64,000 nt of DNA from Varroa destructor (lineage: Eukaryota; Arthropoda; Arachnida; Mesostigmata; Varroidae): the NCBI RefSeq assembly GCF_002443255.2, contig NW_019211456.1, positions 38,881,042 through 38,945,041 of the forward strand, given 5' to 3'. The first letter of the stretch is position 1; the number at the start of each line of letters is the position of its first letter. Position numbers and translations under genes: made by a program. This document shows, one piece after another, positions 28,301-40,300 of this stretch. Below the pieces are notes generated by a model. The model was not told the origin of the DNA. It did not search any database and saw only the letters and a list, made by a program, of their open reading frames with translations.

Positions 28301-31300
28301 ATTTCATTGTCATAGGGCGTTGCTAGGTCAACCGTCCTCACAGAGAATCTAGCCGAGCGTGTTTGCTGAACCATTCCACTAGCAAGGAGCTCGTGCAACG
28401 CTACTGCGAAGCGATCTGTAAGCTTGCAGCTCTCGAAAATTGCAACCGCAAACAGGTTAACCAGCTGGGACGAGCACAATGATTGAAGTTTCTTGCTCGA
28501 AACTTTCTGTCCTTCTCACGGCATAAACAGGAAACCGTCGTCCACCACAGCAATGCTCCCCCGTTAACAAAAATGCCCTGCGCCTGCACCTCGGTCGTCA
28601 AAGCAGAAGGCGGTTCTGTGCCTGCCGCCGTCATCTAGATCGATTTATTACGATAGTGGCCGGGACAGAGTCCGTGAGCTGACAGGGACCCAGGCCTGCA
28701 TTGCAAACACGAGAGCGTTCGAAAACGAACAACGGCGATGACCGCAGTTACGAACAGCCGCGATGGTAGTTGCAAAATGTGGACAACAAAGTCCTGTTCC
28801 CGTTCTTCATTCTATATCAACGGGACAAGAGAGTGCACATCGAACGCTGCTTTTGCAGCCCGTAAAAATCTTTTCCTTTGGATTGGCATAACGGCATAAC
28901 GTGACTTTGCAGATGTTAGCAGAAGTGGACGGCAGAAAGCAAGGTTGCCTGGAACAGCGCAAAAGATGCAAACGGTTGAGGGGCGAAGATCTGGCTTTCT
29001 TGCTTCAGCCATAGTAATACTAGCACAGACGCGTGTAATACATATACACAATCTTTGTGGCAAGAAGCCTGTAGACATCGCTGGTTCTTCACTAACATGG
29101 TTGCTTAACTAGCATCCAGTTAAGCAGCTTTTAACGTCCATTAAGCAGTTGATAACGGTACCGGTTATCAACACGCACAAAAGTTGACTCATTCTAAAAA
29201 GGGAGAGGAATAGAAAACTAGCTGTCTTTCACTTAAACAACTATATACGTTTCCACATTTAGGAATGAAATAAGACAAAAAATTGAAAAAAAAAATAAAA
29301 ATAGCGATAAATCTAAAAATTCCTTAATTTATTATCGAAGTCCTTTATCCCGTATACAGTCACGTATACTGGTACATGTTTGTCTTATTCCCTATTCCTA
29401 ATCGTTATCGCAACATTATAAAAGCGCTTTAACTGAACAGCGTCCGTAACTACGGCGAAGAACACTTGAATACACCTTCACAGACAACCTAGAAGACTAC
29501 GCGAAACGATTTAAGTTCCAAGCCATGCGTGTATTTTTACGCATTATGTGACTGTTTGTTTATTTATCTTTTTGATATTCTTGTTCAGCTGCTCTTTCTT
29601 TCGATTTGTTGTTTATAAAATTCTGTAACGTTGTTGTACCGTCGGGAGGCGTGAAAACAAGTGCCGCTTAAGCGGTCCTTTTCACACTGTGCTCGAGTCT
29701 TTGTTCGGTTGAAACTGGCAGGGTACGTGCGATTGCGTCCCGTTTCGTTCCATTGAGTACCAATGTTTGTCTTGAATTTATTAAACATTCCGTCAGTTTA
29801 GTCGGCGAGTGGGAGGGTCCGTCTTCGTTACTGTTAAGTCCCAGAATCACCGAGTGAACTTCGTTCTCGTTTTATGGTTATGAGGACAATAAAGGCTGAC
29901 AAATGAACTGGCGTCTGGTTCCTGAGTTAATTTATTCATACGCAGTATATTAGCAGAAATCAGGACAAAACTTGCTACCGTTTGCCCTCGTGCATCCTTT
30001 GGACCCGCCACATTTGACCTTATACATCTCGTTACTCTGCTCTACATGACAGTGGCCGTGCCTGGTGACGTCACTCTCTTAGACGTGTCCTTGAACTCAT
30101 CTTTTGATGCCTTTTTACCACTCGGCTATAATTAAACTGATTCGTCGAATTATCGACAGACGTGTGCGTCTACCTAGTATGGCGTCTGCTACCGTATTGG
30201 CATCAAAATATCGACATCAAACTGTCAAAACGTATGAGAGCAAAGCGAAACATATTAAGCCGATTGTGATCAAAAAAAATATTGAAGGCACGACCTCAAC
30301 TGTTCTCATTCATAGCTCGAGACAATTAGGCGAGCTCATAATATCTCTACCAGTATGATGGGTTCGCTGTTTGTATTTAGTGTTGATTTTTGCTGAAGAT
30401 CCCATAATGTATTTAATGGACTCATTGCTAACTTCTATTTAATTTCTATTCCAGATAACTTTGCAGGGTCTAACCGGTGATATTAGTTTCGACTCGCAAG
30501 GCTTCCGTTCAACGTTCCAGCTCGACGTCATGTCTCTCAAGACAGACGGCCTACAAAAGGTAGGAGAATCGGAACGTGAATACATTTGTCATGACAACAC
30601 AGTACTTCTTCTTATCTTTGTTATTAAGCTGTAGATTAGATGAATTACTCAACGTGACGAAAGGTAAAAAAATTATTGATGATTTACTCCATGTAATGCA
30701 TTCCTTGATATATTTTACACATATTAATTTTCAGAGATTTAGCTCTGCTAAAGCGTTTTTTACCGTTGTGTATATTATCTCCCGCGCCTTTATGAGCCTA
30801 TCGGCACAAAGCCGCGGATCTATACGATATTTCGAAAAATAGACAAATGGGATGTTAACAAAAAAACACCCAAAGTCATTCACACCGCTTTTTTTCCGCC
30901 GTAGAAGCAACTCTTAACCATGCCACTGAAAGGGCTAGTTTCGGATGCTTAACATATCTACCAGTTATTTTTCAAGTAAGAAATTTACAACGGGAGAATA
31001 TCAATTTTTGTAGCTCCAACCAACGGAAACCTATAAAAGTGTGACATAAAAAGTAGCTTATTTAGGTTGCTTCTTTGTGAGGAAAATGTTCAGTGTCCCA
31101 TCTCGTCGCCATTTTCTATTAGTAAGCATATTCGATTTGCAGCTTAATGTTCTTTTCTTCTAACTGCTATTAGAGCTAATTGTACTGTTATATAAAATTT
31201 CATTGTTCAGCTACGGAAGTTAAAACTAAATGAATTGTCGTTGGTTTTACGACCTCTTCCTGTATTATAATAGCCGAGTACATATCACTGACACAAAGCC

Positions 31301-34300
31301 GACCCATATTTTCTTGTATTATCGACATCAACACACGCATGTGTAATGTTTATTCCAAAGAATGCCTATTGTTCCGTATCATCCACTATTGCCTGTAATG
31401 TCTCGTTTTGGCGGGCTGACTGTAATAATGATGGTCCCTTGACCCGCCGATCTGGTCCTTCCTTCGCGAACAGTTTTGCCTGCCTAGCGGGTTCCTTTCA
31501 GGCGAAGCACTGGAACCTTCGCATCGGAGAGAACGTACACTCCATTGGCATTCACTGTGTTAATTTATCGTCTATCCGTCCAGCGGACCAGCTACACTGC
31601 GGCCATCGTAGGGCGTTGCAGAAGATGCCCGCTTCGATACGCCATACCCTCTGGCTCATATGCCCGACCCGCACTGCCGCGGTCCTGCGAATAGCCTGCG
31701 AGGCCTGCACTTGCTCCTTGCTGCAAGGATATGCTCTCTCTCAGCCTTCGCCCCGCAAAGTCTGATGACCACATGAGGCGATTTTAATGGGGTTACACAG
31801 TGACCGACCGACCGACCGACATCATGACGAAGGGCACTGGATATGTAGGCTGTGCTGAGTTCTCAGCAACTGCTCACAGAGAGGAAGACCGCAAGAGACA
31901 TAGAAGCGGGATTTCCTAGTAATGAGCTGCTCTCTAGCGAAGCGCATCTCTTCATGAAGGTGGAAACCAGCAGCGAGCTACGACCGCCAGTCTCCGGCTG
32001 GTTGGCCGCTTGGCGCTGGACGTGAACTAAGCCGGAGAATAGGCACGCATACATGCAGCATATGTATAGCGTGAGCTATTTAATATATAAGAGTGAATTT
32101 TTTTCTATATGTCATCTAAACCTTAATTTCTTTACTACAATGTGATAATAGGCTTTGACGAGATGTATATAATGTGACTCGATTTTTGTCAACGCTCTAA
32201 TAGATCTATATGGTTATTGTGATGATGCGTGTAACAAAAAAAAAAACACACAAGAGCATCCACACTTTTGAAAATGCCAGCCCGTCCTTGTTCTAGCTAA
32301 ATCTAATTTGTGACCAAATCGCGAAGAATCTTCTCTAGTTTACGTAACTTATTTTTACGACGTCTGTTTCTGTGCAATTAGGTGGGCTACTGGAATCCGA
32401 AGCAGCGGGTCGTTGTTGAGGACAATTCAACATCCGACTATGACTCCCTTCGTCTTAGGAACAAAACGCTCATCGTATCTACTGTCCTCGTGAGTATTAG
32501 TGATAGGTGATAAAGAGAGATGATAAAAAAAATAATATCTAGTTGGATGTATTTCAATTACCAAGCCCTTGTACTTATCGAACCTGAAATAGTCACGCCT
32601 AAATACAAGAATAAGCCACAGTAAATCGTTATACAGCCTGAGTCAAGAACACGTCCTGTGCATGATGGGACTGTTTGAAGCAAACAGCCTCTGGGCATTT
32701 TTAACAGAATATATGACCATTCGTATCTATACAAAAAGACCTTTCATGAGAAGCGTGGTTCTACAAACGCCTGGAACTACTTAATCAACCAACCAGAAAA
32801 GTCAGGTCTCCCTTCATTTATGAGTCACTCCAATCTTTGCTTTCCGTGGGACAATTGTATTACAACAATCGTGCTGCAACAGTTCGAAACGGAAGCTTGC
32901 GGGAGGAGGACGGATACGGCAGCCTACTATCTTGACGGATTATAAGTCATAGATGTCCTATTTCTAACATGCGTTTACCTATTCTTGAAAGAGAAAGAAA
33001 CTCGAAGACGGAAAAGCGTGCTTGTCGTCGTTCCCAGTTAACTTAATGTTTCGGTCACACAGTTGTGATTAGATGCCTATCAAATATGGGTTACGAATGG
33101 GTATCTGTAATACTTTTTTTTTTTTTGCATTTTAATTTACCTACCTACAGCAGCTAGTGTTAATCGCCTCATGCCATTGTAACGTATTATAAGCTCATCA
33201 AGCATAAAAGATATCATACGGTTCGTGGTAGTGGGTAGGAATTACGGCTAAAACATAATTTGGCCTAATCGTGTAACAAATTAGCGATACAGATGAAAAG
33301 TGCAGGAATCTCTATGTTAATTCTTTGAATATAGTGAAATTATATATAGTACAATGTCCGGCTCCGTCTAATTGGTATCAGCAGATGGAGTTCCTCATAG
33401 TTCCCGCTTTTTTCTGGTATATTAGTGGCTGCCGCGTTAACCGATCGACATACGACAAAAGGGAGATGCTATCAAAGCATAATAATATTGCTAAGTTTAC
33501 AATCATGATATTCTGCCTAGATCATATGTTAAGTCATTGATGGATAAATATTTTATTTTATTTAAATATTTTATTAATTAAATATTTTATTTTAACAGGA
33601 AAGATTCATACGAGCGAAACAGTATTGAACATTCTTGTTTTATTTAGAGACGATATAGTTCAATTGTTGAATCTTTTAGCTATATAGATACCTATTAATA
33701 TATATGGTCTAGGACCGCTGGCAATATATGGTATATATATGGCAATATATATATATATATTTATGTATGGCCGTTATTGTGTCAACCTGATTGAATTGAT
33801 GGCCATTGGAAGGACTCAAAGAACTAGCAAATTTAGTGTGTAACATCACCCTTCGATCCTGAGCCACTTGTATATTTCATTTAAACCCACCCTTTTACAT
33901 TAAATAAACGAACGAGGGGTACGAAGACCTGTACCGAAGCTGGCATGCATTGTAACACTATCTTTCGCTGCGTTAACAAAGGTTACGAAGGAGGCGATTC
34001 GTGGCGTTTAAAGGGCGCTAGCAACTTAGTCGACGATGCTTCTGGTCTACCCACTTTGCTGTGTGCCACTTGTCTAGTCCAAGGGGGCAGACGGGATGTC
34101 GCGCAGGTCGTATTTACAGGTCATTCTAGAGATCGGGGTAACGGCAATGAAGAAGCAAGTAGACTCTTCGGAGCATAAGTTCGAATGCATATCGGCAAAC
34201 TATGGTACTATCAATTAGCCTGTGCTGTTGTTTGGCAGCCGCTGAAGATGCCAGTGATGACAATACAAGAGCAGGCAAAGCATAAAACAGTGTTAACTCC

Positions 34301-37300
34301 CCAAGCAACCAATTTCCCTTCTGGAGATCTACTACCTATCCGCGCCGAGTTCATGCTCCTTTCGCAGCCTTTCTTCCTAAACTACCTCTACTACGACGAC
34401 GAAGGGACAAAGCACCTACCGAGCGACAGAGTATACATTGTCAATAACAAAAAGTAACACCTTACGGTTGGCCAGGCGCCGTCAGACGACAGCAGCCGCG
34501 ACAGATGTAAGGACGTACGCATACCTCAACAAAAGATGATGATGTCGGGACCCATGCAATCCTCAGTTGTTGCGGCCGTTGCCTGCCTTCACGACTATAC
34601 TTCATCGCTTTTGTCGCCCTCGCCTTAGCCTCTTCCGTCTAGTGTACCTGTCCCGTTCTCTTTTTCTTTCGTTCTCTCAACCTTTTTTACTCTTCTATCC
34701 CGGACCTTGTTCGGTCAGGCCTTCAGCATTCGCAGACGGGCTATTCCGTGCTTGTCTGGTAGCTTCATCTTGCCAAGACGCTGCGAAGAATGCGCCAAGA
34801 AAGGAAAAAGAGGCAAATGCCAACGTCTACTGCACGGGAATATCCGGATTCTCTGACAAAAAAAGCAAGGGAAAAAAACACGCACCACGCACATGAGCGC
34901 ACAATATTGCTATGTACTGCAGGTGCCTCAAGCAGCATAAAGGCAGTAAAGCCTCAGTACAGGGGCGTATGTAAGATAGAAGAGAATAGAGATAGTCGGA
35001 CGTGTTTTGCAACTTTTGTAGTAGTTTTCTCATCGCAGTAGCACCGGAGGCCGACGACAGTGACTACGACGATGACGAAGACAGTTGGGAAAAGCAGATA
35101 GAGTCGATGCGGCCTGAAAACTGGGTTCGGAAATGTGCGTCCCCATTTCCTAAAGGATCTGTTCATTGGTACACAAGAAAATAAACGTCGCTATAACCGA
35201 GGATGATGCAAAATAACAATACAGAAGGGGTGAAACACAGCAGACTATTCAGAGTCAGCAGTCACGCACAACGAGCACAGTCATAGAGAGAGGGAGAGGG
35301 AGATACAGGAGGTGCGGAGGGAGGCGATCATTGCCAAACTGGATAGAGCAGCAACACCGCAAAAAGGAGAGAGGACGCTCTGGGAGAACGTAAGAGGAAC
35401 AAGAAGTAGTAAAGCTACGCATGTGAGTGATCACAAGATTAGGATCAAAGTAGCACACGGGCGTAGGTTCTAAGCGAAATTCGTATCAGAAAAATATTGA
35501 CAATTCCTACGAGAAGCTCCTGCTAGCTTGATTTAAGGACTAAGACTTCGATGTAAGGCCGTTTCTGTAGATGTTTCTCAGTGGTTGTTGTACTGGAAAA
35601 CTACGATCCCGCTTTACTAGGTGAAGCGGTTTGTCGTCTAATTAAGAAGGGTGCTTTCCTTTTGATCGTAAACGATCTGCTCTTGCGCTAGGCAAAGCGA
35701 CACGTGGTGATGTTGAATCGAAGCATCATCGGTCGCACCGAACTACATTTCGGCGTATTTAACGAGAAACTTTTAGCAAGCAAAGCAGAAAACATCTAAG
35801 AGATAGGAAAACGTAAACAATGCAATAATGGCTTTGTCTTGAAGTCAAACTCTGTTAAACGGAATGGGCAATGAGGAGCCCTTGAAAGGAAAATTACTGC
35901 GATAAGAGGCCCAGAATAAATACTTGGCCGAGACAGACTGTATTAGACCAAACGCACAGAAAATAACCATGACAACATCTATGGTTTTACAATTCATATC
36001 CGAGAGGGCTTATCCAAAAGTTGTCTAAATAAAAGTTCGTCTTGTCCACGCACAGGCAGATGCGGACGCACGCGTTTCATCAAACAAAGAGATTGACTAA
36101 CATCGAATACTGCACGATACATTGGGTTTGATTTGATGAACTCAGCTTACTTACTTTTTCGGCTGTCGTAAATTTTTGTCTCTGAGTATTCGTCGACCGA
36201 CATGGGTATCTTTCGACATCGTTTTTGATGATTTCGCTTATATAAACGCCACATCAAAAATACATATCGTTATAATCAGTTATCTGTATAAGAAAAATAC
36301 GAAAAAATTACCGAAGAAAGCCTAAGGATGCATATCTTTTGCGGAACCGGCCACTTGTAAACAAGTGGGTTATAACTAACAAGTGGGTTATTACAGAAGG
36401 ACACACAAAGCGCTATCAAGGACACGCGATCAGGAAACGTAACACCTCTAAACGTGAGATATATATATATATATGTGTATGTGGGGAGCTACAGACTGAC
36501 AATAGCTTCAAGGAAGCGTAACCAAAATGTATACAGGCGGTGCAGCAAGGCGATCGATATATGGCGTATATCTGCGCACACTGCTGCAAAGCTAACTGAA
36601 TTCGATTTTACGGTGATGTCTTACTCTCCGTTACTTATCCACGTGATTGAGATCTGTGCAGTGGCTTCGTCGTACAAGTTTGTCGATCGAAGAAGTCAGC
36701 CAGCCGACAAGCCCCGCTGTCGCTTAGATAGTGGGAGATGACCGCCGACGGCTAGTGTAGCATCGCCAGCAAACAAATGCATCAACCAGCAGATCGTACA
36801 ATGTTATCTCGAGCAAGTGTTGTTTTTCGCCATCTCGCACCCTATTTTCCTCCGTTTCTAGCTTTGTCTTCACATGTTGGCCCGCCTCGTCGGGGCGACC
36901 ATTACTGCGTACCTGGCTCATCAGTAAGCACCCTTGGCGTCAGAGTGTACCGAGATTGTTCGAGGTTGAGCCATGTTAGATTAGATGTTATGTTTTGCAT
37001 CTTATCGCTACGCCATCGAATAAACGCTTGGCAGGTAAAGAATCGAGTGCACAAGAGCACAGAATGGTAAGCAGCAGAACTAGCGGCGTTCAGGTTCATC
37101 TTTTACGCATCGATGACGACAACAACAGGGCGAATAAAGGGTCCTTGCCTGACTAGGGAGAAGATTACGAATAAACAGAGTCAAACGGAGGAGGACTAAA
37201 TCTGTAACCTTTAACGGTGGGTTCAATTCATCGTCGTCTCTGCTTTTTAACGCATCCTTAGAAGATCGCACATTTGCCTTCCGTTATGTACCGTTGGATG

Positions 37301-40300
37301 ATACAGCTACAAACCCAGAAAGCTACCCCATAAATCCGGCTTGATCCAAAACCTGAAAAAGTTAAACAAGAGAGAGAAATAAAAAGCGAGAAAGGGGGAA
37401 ACCGTAAGGACGCTGTTGGCCCATGTGGCTGTGTAGTTTGCGAACATCTCTAGCTAGAACAGGAAATTGTTGGATAGATACCGGCGCTGCTAATCGCCCT
37501 TTGCTAGCGTGTTCCGGTAAAAGGATGATCTTGAAAGCAGTACGCGACTGCGCCAATTCAGGCGCTCGCCATTTTCTTTGGGCCGCTGCCTACAATGCAT
37601 GTGGTCTATCACCTCAGTTACCGACGTATAGCCCTGCGTTGTGTTGATTTACCCAATCTGTTTGACGAAGGATTGGACTAATGTTCTAAACGAACCCACG
37701 AAGAGCAGGACTGTGTGCTAATGGTAGTTTGAAAAGAACTCAACTATCTCGATGGAAAGGCACCCGACAATTGTATTATTATATTGTATTTTTCGTTAAC
37801 TAAGCTGTAATTTTTTTAACGGACCGAACGCTTGGCTACCGGCGATCTTCTAACAAAATCAGAGTGAAGAAATCAAAATGATACTATGGTAGTCACTAAG
37901 AAGGCGCTGCAGAGAGGTAGTGAAAGAAACAAGTTGTAAACACAAAGCTATCGCTTAGGAATATAATTGCGATGTAGTGTATTTACACTGGAACCTATGA
38001 AAATGATATTATTCTGTATCTAAAACGCGGGAAAAAATACGATGAGATTTTTCACAAGCAAGTCGTATCTAATACTCCTTCATGTGAGCACTACGTTCCC
38101 TAAAATCAGTTGATTAGTCATTATTTGACTGTATCCTTAACAAATCAAATTGTTTTTTCTTCGATTTAGAACACAATACAACCGATAGAAATTCACAGAA
38201 CGCGGTAGCTATGTGCGGTTGTATCGTGCTGTCTATCGAACACATCACTTTATTTTAGTGGTAATAAAGCATACCTGACACGAAAGAGTCAAAAAGTGGT
38301 CCTTCTACACGAAACAAAAAATTTTCGTTCTTCTTCTTCACACCATCACTATTAAAGTATTTTTGCTACAAAATGCTATGATGGATGGACGCGAACGATA
38401 TTCGCTCTAACGATTCGCACCTCACGTTGTGGACTTCGCTGCTGCAGACAACTCGTCCCGGACTTCGTCCTTTCCCAGCGGGATTTACTTACTTTATGAG
38501 ACTTTGAGGACCACAGAAGCCCCCCGTCTACTCTTAGCTCCTCTCGTCCCTTTAGATGATACGGATCTTCATCTGCTGCATAGATACAGCGGATCTTCTA
38601 ACTTCAAGGAAAGCACTGCACTTGTGAGCAAATCGGGTTGTTTACCCGCTTGCCCGCCGCCTTCTCAGTAGCCTTTCTGAACTGTGGCCAGAAGGCTCCT
38701 TTTGCTACTGCTGATGCAGCCGGAGCATCACGATCGTCAATGGGTTGTGTCTTGCGGGGTCGTAGCCGGACACGCAGCTGTTCGTTGATGTGTGCAGCAG
38801 AAGCCATCGGCTGTGAAGGTAGTGCGAGTGCGGAAACGGCCCTGCTGTAGGTGTCGCTCTGCTATACAAGTAGTAGGTCTACTGCGGAATCAATATCAGC
38901 TATACACAGTAGTGTTAGCTACAGCGGCATAGATGTACAGGGGCAAAGCTCGCAGAGAAAACGTGTAAAGGTTAAGCGGTCGGACGCAAGCAATACGCAT
39001 TCCTGCATTCTTTGGTTAGGTTGAGTCAAGTCGACCCAGACGCCAAAGGGGCTTCTGGTTAGGCTTAGAGGCCGACCCAACGGCAGATCACTGGGCTTTC
39101 TGCTTGCTCTATCATGGAAAAGCAGGAAGCAACAGGGACTTCCAATAAGACCACCTGGTCTTGAAACGTTTTGGGGCAATTGTGGAACTCGTCATGAAAA
39201 GGAGTTACCGAGAAGTTGAGGGGCATGTAAAGACTTACCTAGTAGCAACGGGTAGAGTGAGGAGGTTGGATAAAGCAGGGTAATACCGGTGGCTGCTTGC
39301 TGTAGACGGCCCTGAGGGCCACTATGGTGATATTCGCGCTCAGGGACTTCCTGGAAAGATAGCGCCCATTACACACAGCCCCTGCACGGTACAGCGCCGT
39401 GTGTAGATCCTGCTGGAATTGCCAGCTACCTCAACGAACTACAACGCTCTAGCTTTACCCTCGCCCCCGGTCTCCGGCCAACGGGGCTGCCTCAGGCGAC
39501 TCATAAACGCTTCGTTGTGCCCTCGCTTTTCTCCTAGCGCTCCGCGACTTTCTCTTCCAAAGAGTTGTAACGTTGCCAACGACGATGGTGACGCTGTGTT
39601 ACCTACCAGCTCTGCTCGCATAGAACCTTATAGTATAAGGTACGATAAACCAACCTGCCTTTACCGAGGCTCCACTAGCTTTCTATCCCATTCTGTCGCT
39701 GAGTTTCTTCACTGGCTTCGGACGGTTTTCACTGCCTTGTCACTTCTTGTCTCACACATATGACCCAGCACTTTAGTGCTGGCGGCGCTTCTGCCGTTGT
39801 TTTCTAGCCTCTCGTGAACTCCTGTTCGTGTGAGGGAGGACGGCCATCCTTCCCTTCGAGTCGGAGTCCCTCTGTCCTCTATACGTGCTTTCACTGTTTT
39901 CTAGAAGAACTCTAGCGAATGCGGTCATTGCCTTTTTGTTGTCCCTTTTTTTCTCATCTTTCCTCACCACGAAACGTTGCCTCGGACGAAAGCTTTGTTC
40001 TGAAAATAGTCGTAATCGCACTAGGACTGTCGCTTTTCGTAGCGCGAAGACGGCATATACCTACCTACACACCACGCACAAATACATCTCCATGCAATAG
40101 GGGATGTACGACTGCAGCACTAGCACGAATATCTCGAGCAACCAAGAGCAGACAAGGTAGGAAATACTAAAAGGACCCAAGCAATGTTGTATGTCAAGAG
40201 CAACGACAGCGAGAAGCAATTATCGCTACTCCTATAAGTCTAATATTCTTAGTTGATGCTACGCATATCGACTAGGCCGGGCACCGGCCAAAGCCGCAGA

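Larger units (their letters stand above)
20084..30454 (+). other. Intron 2 of the receptor gene (10.4 kb)
   Basis: The donor is GTGAGT and the acceptor TTCCAG. The intron holds TA microsatellites at 20154-20173 and 22117-22142, a low-stop GC-richer patch at 22,740-23,570 that is open in several frames, a 13-base direct repeat with a 30-base period at 26268-26310, and a cluster of perfect hairpins at 29102-29172. The overlapping open frames at 22.7-23.6 kb are read as a composition effect. Confidence 0.85.

Noticed and set aside
31346..31765. 139-codon + frame in intron 3
   Set aside because: No recognisable domain, and the opposite strand is open over part of it as well; composition effect.
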